64,000 nucleotides of DNA from Roseateles sp. SL47. Its GTDB lineage: Bacteria > Pseudomonadota > Gammaproteobacteria > Burkholderiales > Burkholderiaceae_C. A program made the translations under genes and the position numbers. Shown piece after piece: positions 44,704 to 53,152 of this stretch. Each line of letters begins with the position of its first letter. Positions within the stretch are counted from its first letter, which is position 1. The notes beneath the pieces were generated by a model. That model had not been told where the DNA came from. It saw only the letters and a list, made by a program, of their open reading frames with translations, and did not search any database. The stretch is from the NCBI RefSeq assembly GCF_026625885.1, contig NZ_CP113068.1, positions 5,394,001 to 5,458,000 of the forward strand, written 5' to 3'.

Positions 44704-45135
44704 ATGTTTGCTCCTTCCCAACTCGAGGTCCGGAAGTTCTTCTGCGAGACCTATCGCAAGCAGCGCGAGAGCCTGCCCCTGACGCCGATGGAGGTCATCG
44801 CGGCGGACTGGATCGTTGAACATCCCGAATATCACGACGATCTGGTCGACCCGGCGGCCGCGCTGGCGGCGGTCTATACCGTCGAGGAGGGACGGACCAA
44901 TCCGTTCCTCCACCTCTCCATGCACCTGACCTTGATCGAGCAGCACAAGATCGACCAGCCGCGTGGTGTGCGGCAGGCGCTGGACCTGCTGGCGGCCCGC
45001 CGGCAGTCGCTGCATGAGGCCCACCACGAAGCGATGGAGTGCCTGGGCGAGATGATCTGGACCTCACAGCGCAGCGGACTGCCCCCCGACGGGCATGCGT
45101 ATCTGGACTGCCTGCGCCGCAAGGCGACACGCTGA
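44704..45135 (+). CDS. DUF1841 family protein
   Basis: 143 residues from ATG 44704. FAPSQLEVRKFFCETYRKQRE, ADWIVEHPEYHDDL, NPFLHLSMHLTLIEQHKIDQPRG (shown in part) and HEAMECLGEMIWTSQRSGLPPDG are the conserved blocks of DUF1841, a betaproteobacterial family of unknown function. Helical, cytoplasmic. It follows kefC by 25 bases and ends at a strong terminator. Confidence 0.9.
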   Translation: MFAPSQLEVRKFFCETYRKQRESLPLTPMEVIAADWIVEHPEYHDDLVDPAAALAAVYTVEEGRTNPFLHLSMHLTLIEQHKIDQPRGVRQALDLLAARRQSLHEAHHEAMECLGEMIWTSQRSGLPPDGHAYLDCLRRKATR

Positions 45136-45187
45136 CCTGCGAGCCGCCCCTTCTGGCCCCTCCTCGATTCACAGCACCCACCATGAC

Positions 45188-45213
45188 AAAGGCCACGCAC
45201 TGCGTGGCCTTTT
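45188..45213. terminator. Bidirectional rho-independent terminator
   Basis: AAAGGCCAC and GTGGCCTTT form a 9-bp stem around the loop GCACTGC, flanked by A on one side and T on the other. It separates convergent DUF1841 (plus) and flgN (minus). Confidence 0.9.
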
Positions 45214-45260
45214 GACTTGTCGGAGCGACCGGGCGGGCTCGGGCCGCCCACTGTGTTCCC

Positions 45261-45653
45261 TCAAGCCTGGATCGAACCTCCCGCCAGGACCGACTTGCGC
45301 TCGCTCTTGCCGGACGCCCCATACAAGCCGCTGGGTTCTCCGGGCATCAGCACATCAATGGCGCGGTCCAGCGCGGCCGTGGCGCGGGCCAGCGATTCGC
45401 GCTGGGCGGCCACACGGCCGCCGGCCTGCACCAGGCGCGTACGAAGGCCCGGGGGCACCGTGCCGCTGCGGGCGGCCACGGTGAACTGCTCAATCGCGCG
45501 GGCCAGCGACAGATGCAGCGAAGCCGCATGCAGCTCGATGGCCTGGGTGTCCCGGCGGTGCAGAGCTTCGCCCAGCAGATTCAGGCAGCTTTCCACCTCT
45601 TGCAGCGGCTGCTCGAGGTCGACCGAGGGCTGGGCATTGGGCGTTGCAGACAT
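45261..45653 (-). CDS. flgN: Flagella synthesis chaperone FlgN
   Basis: 130 residues from ATG 45653; a GTG at 45701 would add 16. The protein is helical and Leu/Ala-rich (LEQPLQEVESCLNLLGEALHRRD, TQAIELHAASLHLSLARAIEQF), consistent with FlgN, the export chaperone for hook-associated proteins FlgK and FlgL encoded in this locus. Sequence similarity in the family is low; the call rests mainly on position just after flgM, size and helical pattern. Confidence 0.8.
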   Translation of the reverse strand: MSATPNAQPSVDLEQPLQEVESCLNLLGEALHRRDTQAIELHAASLHLSLARAIEQFTVAARSGTVPPGLRTRLVQAGGRVAAQRESLARATAALDRAIDVLMPGEPSGLYGASGKSERKSVLAGGSIQA

Positions 45654-45730
45654 GGCGACACCAGGCACGTTGAGGGGCACGTTGATCTTCAGGGCGGACA
45701 CGCGGGCAGGCTTTCAGTGGATCCAAACGA

Positions 45731-46126
45731 TCAGTGAGACTGCACCTTGCCCAGCAGCTCGGCCGTGTTGGCGATGAGCTTGTCGGCAATCACCCCGGCG
45801 TTGATGCTGAACTCGCCGTTGCGGATGGCAGCGGCAATGCGATTGACCTTGTCCATGTCGACACTGTCGTCCGTACCGGCCGTCGACGACATCAGCGAGC
45901 TGGCGGTGCTGGACAAGGCAACCTGCGACGCTGCGTCCTGCGCAGCCACGCCGGTGGCACGGGTGGCACCGCTGCTGGACGCATCGGTGGCGGCCGCTGT
46001 GTTGCTGGTGCTGTTGCTGGTGCCGGTGCTGGTCGTCGGGGTGGCACGGCCGGCATCAGCCCCACCGGTGCGCGTGCTGCTCACCTTGGTGTAGGCATTG
46101 AGTTCTGGGCTGTTACCGATCTTCAT
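45731..46126 (-). CDS. flgM: Anti-sigma-28 factor FlgM
   Basis: 131 residues from ATG 46126, with AGGAG seven bases upstream. MKIGNSPELNAY is a typical FlgM start. The middle is a Thr/Ser/Ala-rich disordered stretch. The C-terminal sigma-28-binding helices are VDMDKVNRIAAAIRNGEFSINAGVIADKLIANTAELL (key part VNRIAAAIRNGEFSI). FlgM holds FliA inactive until the hook-basal body is complete and then is exported. Longer than the E. coli protein because of the linker. Confidence 0.93.
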   Translation of the reverse strand: MKIGNSPELNAYTKVSSTRTGGADAGRATPTTSTGTSNSTSNTAAATDASSSGATRATGVAAQDAASQVALSSTASSLMSSTAGTDDSVDMDKVNRIAAAIRNGEFSINAGVIADKLIANTAELLGKVQSH

Positions 46127-46189
46127 GGCCATTCTCCTGGCATTCATCCGTGGGCCCGGGCAGATGCCGGACCCCATTCGATATTCGGT

Positions 46190-46216
46190 ATATCGACCTG
46201 TGCAGCCCAGACTTTA
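46190..46216 (-). promoter_or_regulatory. Sigma-28 (FliA) promoter of flgMN
   Basis: On the minus strand TAAA, fifteen bases, then GTCGATAT. The spacing equals the FliA consensus TAAA-N15-GCCGATAA and six of eight -10 bases match. It lies about 60 bases before the flgM start, so FlgM would be made under the sigma factor it inhibits. Confidence 0.7.
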
Positions 46217-46355
46217 GGGCCTGTCTTCACAAAATGGATAGTGATGAACGGGACAAATCCCGTCCATTTCAACGCCCATTTCACGCTTGCCGGTGCTCGC
46301 CACCCCGTGGCGGCAGGCGGCGCGCCAGGGAAGCCGGCCGATTTTCCGGCCAGAT

Positions 46356-47378
46356 TCACAGCAGCACCTCGACTTTACGTTCGCCCACAGTTCGACCTGT
46401 GACCATCCGTCCGTTGTCAAAGCGGATGCGAACCTCCTGCCCTTCCAGCCCCACCCCCATCGCCTGGCCTTCGCCGGAGACGGCATACCCCTGCCCGGCG
46501 GCCTGGACCTGCACCCGGTCCCCCGGCTGCACCCATTGGCGCAGCTTCAAGTCGGTCGAGCGCAGCGCCTCACCGGCCATCAAGCCCTTGGCAAGGTGGC
46601 GCCCGACCCAGCCTTCAGGTTGGGAAAAGATCACGCCCCCCTCACCGGCAATGTCCGTATCGGCCAGTCGAAGATGTTCTTGAGTCAGGAGCGTCCCGAC
46701 CGGCAGGTCGGCCATGGCCACGTAGGCCGGTGCAAACACCCGGATGGTCAGCGGCAGGCTGACATTCCATTTGGTCGGGCCGGACAGGCAGCGGATGCCG
46801 ATGCGGGTACGCCCCCACATCCGCTGGTTGGGGGGCAGATAGGGTTGGATCTGGTCACAGGGCGCCAGGCGCAGGCGCGGGTCCAGCCGCCCCAGTTCCA
46901 CTTCCACCCGGGCCTGGGTGGGTGCCACCTGGCGGGCGCCGGCCAGGGCCAGCATCTGAAGCGTTTCCTGCAAACTCGCTTCCAGCGGGCTGGGCGGCGG
47001 GAGCGCGTGGGCCGTCGCACTGGCCATCCCGTTGCCGGGCGTCCCTCGCGGGGTCGGCACCGCGCCAGGCGTTGGGCTGGGCGCCTGAGGCACGGCCGCC
47101 GAGGTCGTCAGCGGTGGGCGGTTGAGAGTCTGAAGGGAGCCGGCCCCTTGCACGGCGGGCTTGCGCTGCGGCAGTGACGGCTGCGCTGCGGTCTGCGCCT
47201 CCAGCTGGCCCTGCATCTGTGCGCTGGCCGCACCCATCGTGGGATCAATGATCGGCTCCGGCAGCGAACCCGCCACGGCCTGGGCCATGCCCATGCCGCA
47301 CATGAGCAGGCCGGTCATCAGCAGGCCGGTCATCACCCACCCGCTGATCGGCAAACGGCGCTTCGGCAAGCGGTTCAT
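46356..47378 (-). CDS. flgA: Flagellar P-ring assembly chaperone FlgA
   Basis: 340 residues from ATG 47378, which gives a standard signal peptide (MNRLPKRR, then a hydrophobic core, cleaved near AQAVA). ATG 47492 would add 38 Arg-rich residues. After a Pro/Gln-rich linker of about 90 residues, the conserved domain has VEVELGRLDPRLRLAPCDQIQPYLP and an SAF domain (APAYVAMADLPVGTLLTQEHLR), ending RIRFDNGRMVTGRTVGERKVEVLL. FlgA is periplasmic and helps FlgI form the P ring. The signal peptide contains a duplicated MTGLL unit. Divergent from flgB. Confidence 0.92.
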   Translation of the reverse strand: MNRLPKRRLPISGWVMTGLLMTGLLMCGMGMAQAVAGSLPEPIIDPTMGAASAQMQGQLEAQTAAQPSLPQRKPAVQGAGSLQTLNRPPLTTSAAVPQAPSPTPGAVPTPRGTPGNGMASATAHALPPPSPLEASLQETLQMLALAGARQVAPTQARVEVELGRLDPRLRLAPCDQIQPYLPPNQRMWGRTRIGIRCLSGPTKWNVSLPLTIRVFAPAYVAMADLPVGTLLTQEHLRLADTDIAGEGGVIFSQPEGWVGRHLAKGLMAGEALRSTDLKLRQWVQPGDRVQVQAAGQGYAVSGEGQAMGVGLEGQEVRIRFDNGRMVTGRTVGERKVEVLL

Positions 47379-47658
47379 CAGCCCGTGGTCCGGCGCCCCG
47401 GCGCGCCCATGGGCCCACCGGCGAGCCGACGGGACGGGGCCCGTCGCCCTGGCGCCGAACAGCCGCGCGTGGGAGTGGATTGGAAATGCCATGGCCTGCC
47501 ACTCTATCCACCGCCCCCCACCCCATGGCTTCGAAATACGCCGGGAACCCCCGTCTTATCGCGCTCATGTTTTCCGGCCGGCTGCCCACAATGCCCGAAC
47601 GTGACAAGCCCACCGGCATCCGCCCTCACCGGCCGGACGCCCACCAGGAGCCAGCAGC

Positions 47659-48042
47659 ATGATGAACCGATTGACCGACGCGATGAACTTCCAGGCCCAG
47701 GCACTGACCCTGCGGGCGGAGCGTCAGCGCCTGCTGGCCAGCAACATCGCCAATGCGGACACCCCAGGCTACCAGTCGCGGGACCTGGACTTTGCCAAGG
47801 CGCTGCGTGAAGCCACCTCGCCGGCCGCGACCGGTTCCAACCAGACCCTGACCGAGCGCACCCAGAGCGTGCTGCAGAACTCGCTCAGCGCCATGACCAG
47901 CATGGACAGCAACACCGTGGACATGGACCGCGAACGTGCCAGCTTTGCCGACAACACGGTGAAGTACGAGGCCTCCCTGCGATTCATCAACGGCAGTGTC
48001 CGCACGATCATGGACGCGATGAAATCGCCCAACGCTGCCTGA
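47659..48042 (+). CDS. flgB: Flagellar proximal rod protein FlgB
   Basis: 127 residues, with AGGAG eight bases before ATG 47659. The rod-protein motif LLASNIANADTPGYQSRDLDF (ASNIANADTPGYQSRD) is at 28-43, and the C-terminus DNTVKYEASLRFINGSVRTIMDAM is typical. It forms part of the rod crossing the periplasm. First gene of the flgBCDEFGHIJKL run. Confidence 0.96.
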   Translation: MMNRLTDAMNFQAQALTLRAERQRLLASNIANADTPGYQSRDLDFAKALREATSPAATGSNQTLTERTQSVLQNSLSAMTSMDSNTVDMDRERASFADNTVKYEASLRFINGSVRTIMDAMKSPNAA

Positions 48043-48085
48043 CGCCTAGGACCGCCTGAAGAGAATCCCCGAGGAGGACCCAGCG

Positions 48086-48508
48086 ATGTCGATGTTCAGC
48101 ATCTTCCACATCTCCGGCAGCGCCGTCAGCGCGCAGAGCCAGCGCCTGAATGCGGTGGCCAGCAACATGGCCAATGCCGACACCGTCGCCGGCCCGGACG
48201 GCCAGGCCTACAAGGCCCGCGAGGTGGTGTTCCAGAGCCTGATGAACCAGAACGGCGGCATGACCGACGCCACCGACGTCGGTGTGCAGGTGGTGGCGGT
48301 GAAGGAAAACCAGGCGCCCGGCCGCCGGGTACACGACCCCAGCCACCAGCTGGCTGATGCCGATGGCTATGTCACCTACAGCAATGTGAACACGGTGGAG
48401 GAGATGGTCAACATGATCTCCGCCTCACGTTCCTACCAGAACAACCTCGAAGTCATGGGCACGGCCAAGTCGCTGCTGCTCAAGACCCTCCAGATGGGCC
48501 AGGGCTGA
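48086..48508 (+). CDS. flgC: Flagellar proximal rod protein FlgC
   Basis: 140 residues with GAGGAGG upstream. SIFHISGSAVSAQSQRLNAVASNMANADT is the N-terminal rod motif (key block NAVASNMANADT). The C-terminus ASRSYQNNLEVMGTAKSLLLKTLQMGQG is the conserved coiled-coil end. Partner of FlgB in the proximal rod. Confidence 0.96.
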   Translation: MSMFSIFHISGSAVSAQSQRLNAVASNMANADTVAGPDGQAYKAREVVFQSLMNQNGGMTDATDVGVQVVAVKENQAPGRRVHDPSHQLADADGYVTYSNVNTVEEMVNMISASRSYQNNLEVMGTAKSLLLKTLQMGQG

Positions 48509-48559
48509 TCCCCCGCCCGGTCTTGACCGCCCTCACCCCCCACCTCAGGAAGGCCCATC

Positions 48560-49216
48560 ATGGACTTCACCACCCTCAACAGCACCAGCAAGACCTCCAG
48601 CAGCAGCACGGGCACGACCTCCAGCTCGACGCCCTCGGCCGCTGACACGCAGGACCGTTTCCTGAAGCTGCTGGTGGCCCAGATGCAGAACCAGGATCCG
48701 ATGAATCCGATGGACAACGCCCAGGTGACGACCCAGCTGGCGCAAATCCAGACCGTCACCGGCGTGGGCAACGTGAACACCAGCATCCAGAGCCTGGCCA
48801 CCCAGTTCAGCCAGATGCAGGCGCTGCAAAGCGTCAGCCTGGTGGGACGCTCGGTGACCGTGCCTGGCAACAGCGTGGCGGTGGAGAACGGCAAGGCCTC
48901 GCTGAACTATGACCTGGCCAACCCGGCCGACACGGTGAAGCTGGAAGTGCTCAATGGCGCCGGCAACGTGATCTCCACCCAGGACCTGGGGGCGCAGAAA
49001 GCGGGCAGCCAGACCTACACCTGGGACGCCAGCAAGTCCGGTGAAACCACCGGCCTGACCTTCCGCGTCACCGCCACCAAGAGCACCAACCCCGTCACCG
49101 CCACCACCTACACCCGCGATGTGGTGAGCGCCGTCAACACCAGCGGCGCCACGCTGCAGCTGGAACTGAAGAACGGCGGACTGGTCGATTACGACAAGGT
49201 CCGCAACATCGTCTGA
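48560..49216 (+). CDS. flgD: Flagellar hook assembly scaffold FlgD
   Basis: 218 residues. A Ser/Thr-rich leader precedes the FlgD motif DRFLKLLVAQMQNQDPMNPMDN (about 30-50). The C-terminal half has the FlgD Ig/tudor-like region (GAQKAGSQTYTWDASKSGE; RVTATKSTNPV). It caps the growing hook and is lost afterwards. In order between flgC and flgE. Confidence 0.95.
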   Translation: MDFTTLNSTSKTSSSSTGTTSSSTPSAADTQDRFLKLLVAQMQNQDPMNPMDNAQVTTQLAQIQTVTGVGNVNTSIQSLATQFSQMQALQSVSLVGRSVTVPGNSVAVENGKASLNYDLANPADTVKLEVLNGAGNVISTQDLGAQKAGSQTYTWDASKSGETTGLTFRVTATKSTNPVTATTYTRDVVSAVNTSGATLQLELKNGGLVDYDKVRNIV

Positions 49217-49264
49217 GGACGCCCGTCCGCCCCTGAACAGAACCGAACCGCCCAAGGACTTCCC

Positions 49265-50668
49265 ATGAGCTTCCAACAAGGCCTCTCCGGATTGAACGCT
49301 TCCAGCAAGAACCTGGAAGTCATCGGCAACAACATTGCGAACGCCCAGACCTACGGCGCGAAGTCGTCCCGCGCCGAATTCGCCGACATGTACGCCACCG
49401 CGCTGAATGGTGCGGGCACCAACCAGATCGGCATTGGTGTGCAACTGCAGGCCGTGGCCCAGCAGTTCACCCAAGGCAACATCACCGTGACCGAGAACCC
49501 GATGGATCTGGCCATCAACGGCAACGGCTTCTTCCAGGTCAGCGACGGCGCGAGCCCCACGGTGTACACCCGCAACGGCCAGTTCAAAGTGGACCGGGAA
49601 GGCTACATCGTCAACAACGATCAGCTCAAGCTGCAAGGGTATCCGGCGGACAGCAACGGCGTGATCCAGCCGGGCCTGGCCACCTCGCTGAAGCTGCCCA
49701 CCGGCGGCATCGACCCCAAGGTGACAAGCACCATCGACATGGAGTTCACGCTGGATTCGCGCGCTGCCGCCACCGCCCCGTATGAACTGAGCGACCCGGC
49801 CGATCCGAATTCGGCCAAGATCGACCAGACCGGCATCAAGCTGGACGACCCCACGTCCTACAACAACGCCACCTCGCTGACGGTGTATGACGCCAAGGGC
49901 CAGCCGGTGGCTGTGACGCTGTATTACCAGCGCGCCAACAATGACGATGCCAACGGCAACACCGTCTGGAACGTCTATGTGACGGCCAACGGCAGCGCCG
50001 TGCAGTACGACGCCCAAGGCAACCCCATCCAGACCGACGACGGCACGACCACCGGCAACCCGCTGACGCCCTACACCCAGGTCACCTTCCTGCCCACCGG
50101 CGGCAATCCGGTGTCGCCGGCCGCCAATGAGCTGCTGAACCTGAAGATTCCTGCCGGCGTGAACTCGCAAGGGGCGCCGACGCTGTCGATCCCCGCACCG
50201 CCCGCCGACCTGTCCGATCCCTCGGTGCAGGGGATTTCGCTGGACATGACCTCGGCCGTGGAAAACGGCGCCAACTTCGCCGTGACCAGTCTGACGCAGG
50301 ACGGCTACGCCCCGGGCCAGCTCACCGGCATCAGCATCGAGAACAACGGCATCGTCACCGCCCGGTATTCCAACGGCCAGTCCAAACCGGCGGGCCAGGT
50401 GGAACTGGCGAACTTCCGCAATCCGCAGGGCCTGCAACCGATGGGCGGCAACCTCTGGTCCCGCACCAACGCGTCCGGGGACGCCGTGGTGGGCGTTCCG
50501 GGGGACGGCAACCTGGGCTCGATCAATGCCGGTTCGCTGGAAGAGTCCAACGTGGACCTGACCAATGAGCTGGTGAACATGGTGACCGCCCAGCGTGTCT
50601 ACCAGGCCAATGCGCAGACCATCAAAACGCAGGATCAGGTGCTGCAGACGCTGGTGAACCTGCGTTGA
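49265..50668 (+). CDS. flgE: Flagellar hook protein FlgE
   Basis: 467 residues. MSFQQGLSGLNASSKNLEVI and GNNIANAQTYGAKSSRAEFAD form the N-terminal rod/hook domain. The central hook domains are Gly/Asn/Thr-rich, with AINGNGFFQV at about 79. The C-terminus SNVDLTNELVNMVTAQRVYQANAQTIKTQDQ is conserved. It polymerises into the hook and is slightly longer than in E. coli. Confidence 0.96.
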   Translation: MSFQQGLSGLNASSKNLEVIGNNIANAQTYGAKSSRAEFADMYATALNGAGTNQIGIGVQLQAVAQQFTQGNITVTENPMDLAINGNGFFQVSDGASPTVYTRNGQFKVDREGYIVNNDQLKLQGYPADSNGVIQPGLATSLKLPTGGIDPKVTSTIDMEFTLDSRAAATAPYELSDPADPNSAKIDQTGIKLDDPTSYNNATSLTVYDAKGQPVAVTLYYQRANNDDANGNTVWNVYVTANGSAVQYDAQGNPIQTDDGTTTGNPLTPYTQVTFLPTGGNPVSPAANELLNLKIPAGVNSQGAPTLSIPAPPADLSDPSVQGISLDMTSAVENGANFAVTSLTQDGYAPGQLTGISIENNGIVTARYSNGQSKPAGQVELANFRNPQGLQPMGGNLWSRTNASGDAVVGVPGDGNLGSINAGSLEESNVDLTNELVNMVTAQRVYQANAQTIKTQDQVLQTLVNLR

Positions 50669-50714
50669 TGCCCTGCTAACCCGCTGACCGCCCGACCGCC
50701 AAGGACCCCGCACC

Positions 50715-51443
50715 ATGGACCGCATGATCTATCTGTCGATGAGTGGCGCCCAGGCCGCCCTCTCGCGCCAGGACGTGCTGGCCAACAACCTGGCCAACGT
50801 CAACAGCAACGGCTTCCGCGCCGAACTGCAGGCGTTTCGCTCGGTGCCCGTCCGTGGCGACGGGTCCACCGTGCGGGCCTTCTCGCTGGAAACCACCACC
50901 GGCCACGATCTGTCGGCCGGCCCGGTGGAAACCACGGGCCGCAACCTGGACGTGGCCATGAAAGGCCGCTCCTGGATGGCCGTCCAGGCGCTGGACGGCA
51001 CCGAGGCCTACACCCGTGCCGGCTCGATGGATGTGAATGCCGAAGGCCTGCTGGTGATGCGCAACGGCCTGCAGGTGCTGGGCGACGGTGGCCCGATTTC
51101 GGTGCCCCCCAATTCCACGGTGGACATCGGGGCCGATGGCACCGTCACCGCCAAGACCGGGAACCAGCGGCCGGTGAACATCGGCAAGCTCAAGCTGGTG
51201 ACCGAGGACGGCCGTTTCACCCGCCGCACCGACGGCCTGTTTGCCGCCCCCGATGGCGAGCCGCTGCCGGCCGATCCGGCGGCGCAGGTGCAGGCGGGCG
51301 CGCTGGAGGGGTCCAACGTCAGCCCGGTCGAGACCATGGTCGGCATGATCGCCGCCGCACGGCAGTTTGAACAGCAGATGAAGCTGCTGCAGATTGCCCA
51401 GACCCATGGACAGGCAGCCTCCAAGCTGCTGTCCGACAGCTGA
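50715..51443 (+). CDS. flgF: Flagellar distal rod protein FlgF
   Basis: 242 residues. MDRMIYLSMSGAQAALSRQDVLANNLANVNSNGF is the typical FlgF start (key block VLANNLANVNSNGFRAEL). The C-terminus GSNVSPVETMVGMIAAARQFEQQMKLLQ shows the rod coiled coil. The order flgF-flgG is conserved. Confidence 0.95.
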   Translation: MDRMIYLSMSGAQAALSRQDVLANNLANVNSNGFRAELQAFRSVPVRGDGSTVRAFSLETTTGHDLSAGPVETTGRNLDVAMKGRSWMAVQALDGTEAYTRAGSMDVNAEGLLVMRNGLQVLGDGGPISVPPNSTVDIGADGTVTAKTGNQRPVNIGKLKLVTEDGRFTRRTDGLFAAPDGEPLPADPAAQVQAGALEGSNVSPVETMVGMIAAARQFEQQMKLLQIAQTHGQAASKLLSDS

Positions 51444-51489
51444 GTCCGCGCGGCGCTCATCCGCAGCCTGACAACATTAGGAGTTCAAG

Positions 51490-52272
51490 ATGCTTCGTTC
51501 CCTCTGGATCGCCAAGACCGGCATGGAAGCCCAGCAGATGCAGCTGGATGTGGTCTCCCACAACCTGGCCAACGTCTCGACCAACGGCTACAAGCGTGAA
51601 CATGCGGTGTTTGAGGATCTGATGTATCAGAACCTCCGCCCGGCCGGCTCCGCCACCTCCGAGCAGACCAGCCTGCCCACCGGGCTGCAGGTCGGCCTGG
51701 GCGTGCGCGCCGTGGCCACCTCGCGCAACCACACCCAGGGGTCGTTGCAGCAGTCCGGCAACTACCTGGATGTGGCGATCAAGGGCAACGGCTTCTTTCA
51801 GATCCAGATGCCGGACGGCACCACCAGCTACACCCGCGATGGCAACTTCCAGCTGGATTCCAATGGCCAGCTGGTAACCAACAACGGCTACACCGTGCTG
51901 CCCGGCATCATCGTGCCGGCCGATGCCAAGTCCCTGACCATCGGCCAGGACGGTACGGTGGCGGTGACCACGGCCGGCAACACGGCCCAGACCACGCTGG
52001 GCCAGTTGCAACTGGCCAACTTCATCAACCCGCCCGGCCTGGAATCGCTGGGGGGCAACCTGTATGCGGAGACGGTCGCTTCCGGCACACCCCAGACGGG
52101 GGCGCCCGGGACCAACAGCCTCGGGGCCGTGCAGCAAGGCTTCACCGAGACCTCCAATGTGAATGTGGTGGAAGAGCTGGTGTCCATGATCCAGACCCAG
52201 CGCGCCTACGAGCTGAACTCGAAGGCCATCCAGACCTCGGATCAGATGCTGCAGAAGCTGTCGCAGATCTGA
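51490..52272 (+). CDS. flgG: Flagellar distal rod protein FlgG
   Basis: 260 residues, the usual length. [47 protein letters not shown] (split: [19 protein letters not shown]) and [24 protein letters not shown] are strongly conserved. It ends [40 protein letters not shown]. Main component of the distal rod. Confidence 0.97.
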   Translation: MLRSLWIAKTGMEAQQMQLDVVSHNLANVSTNGYKREHAVFEDLMYQNLRPAGSATSEQTSLPTGLQVGLGVRAVATSRNHTQGSLQQSGNYLDVAIKGNGFFQIQMPDGTTSYTRDGNFQLDSNGQLVTNNGYTVLPGIIVPADAKSLTIGQDGTVAVTTAGNTAQTTLGQLQLANFINPPGLESLGGNLYAETVASGTPQTGAPGTNSLGAVQQGFTETSNVNVVEELVSMIQTQRAYELNSKAIQTSDQMLQKLSQI

Positions 52273-52338
52273 GCCTGGTGTCGCTGGGTTCCGTCCAGCG
52301 TCCAGGCCCTGCGCCTCATGATCTTCCAGGAGTTGTTC

Positions 52339-53106
52339 ATGTCCCGGTTTTCCCTGCTGTCTGCCCGTCATCGTCATCCGGCGCGTCCTGGCGCCGCCTC
52401 GCGGGTCCGTCAGGCGGTGCGCGGCGTGTCGTTGACGCTGTCCGGATCCGTGTCCGCCCTCGCCCTGCTGAGCGCCTGCAGCACACCCTATCCGGAGCCA
52501 CGGGTGGATATGCAGCCAGCACCGGTGGTGCGCATGCCCGAGCCGATTCCGGCGTCGGCCAACAACGGGGCCATCTATCAGAACGCCAATTTCCGCCCGC
52601 TGTTCGAGGACCATCGTGCGCGGCTGGTCGGCGACGTCGTCACCGTCCAGATCACCGAAAAGGTGAGCGCGACGCAAAAGTCCAGTTCCGCGCTGGACAA
52701 GACCGGCAGCCTGTCCGCCGCCGTCACGGCCATTCCGGGCTTTGCCGCCAACTCATTCGGCAGCGGCCGGGCCGAGGTGGGTGGCACATCCAGCAACAAG
52801 AACACCGGCAAGGGCACCAACGAGAACACCAATGACTTCTCCGGCACCATCACGGCGGTGGTGACCGGGGTGCTGCCCAACGGCCATCTGCTGATCTCGG
52901 GCGAGAAACAGGTGGGTGTGAACAACAACGTTGACGTGCTGCGCTTCTTCGGCCAGGTGGATCCGCAGTCCATCCGTCAGGGGAACACCGTGCCTTCCAC
53001 CGCCGTGGCCAACGTCCGGGTGGAACAGCGCGGCCGTGGCGCCGTGGCGGATGCGCATTCAATTGGCTGGCTATCCCGGTTCTTCTTGAACCTTTCGCCG
53101 ACTTAA
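52339..53106 (+). CDS. flgH: Flagellar L-ring lipoprotein FlgH
   Basis: 255 residues from ATG 52339, with CCAGGAG upstream. A long Arg-rich n-region leads to a signal peptide with lipobox LLSAC. ENRNFRPLFED-type (NANFRPLFEDHRARLVGDVVTVQI) and VTGVLPNGHLLISGEKQVGVNNNVDVLRFFG (part) are conserved, and it ends SIGWLSRFFLNLSPT. Forms the L ring in the outer membrane. Confidence 0.95.
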   Translation: MSRFSLLSARHRHPARPGAASRVRQAVRGVSLTLSGSVSALALLSACSTPYPEPRVDMQPAPVVRMPEPIPASANNGAIYQNANFRPLFEDHRARLVGDVVTVQITEKVSATQKSSSALDKTGSLSAAVTAIPGFAANSFGSGRAEVGGTSSNKNTGKGTNENTNDFSGTITAVVTGVLPNGHLLISGEKQVGVNNNVDVLRFFGQVDPQSIRQGNTVPSTAVANVRVEQRGRGAVADAHSIGWLSRFFLNLSPT

Positions 53107-53118
53107 GTTTCCCCACAA

Positions 53119-53151
53119 TCGGTCACACGAGTCTGCCTCACGTGTGACCGA
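53119..53151 (+). promoter_or_regulatory. Stem-loop overlapping the flgI translation start
   Basis: A perfect 11-bp stem (TCGGTCACACG with CGTGTGACCGA) encloses an 11-base loop. It begins 12 bases after the flgH stop and ends one base before the flgI ATG at 53153, so it covers the position of the ribosome site. No T-tract follows. It could limit flgI translation or be an RNA-processing site. Confidence 0.7.
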
Positions 53152-53152
53152 G

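Noticed and set aside
47493..47658. Sigma-54 or sigma-28 promoter for flgB
   Set aside because: A GG/GC pair near 47532 has spacing one base too long for sigma-54, and no TAAA-N15-GCCGATAA-like sequence was found.
48545..50725. 726-codon minus-strand open frame
   Set aside because: Antisense to flgD and flgE; composition is typical of a shadow frame.
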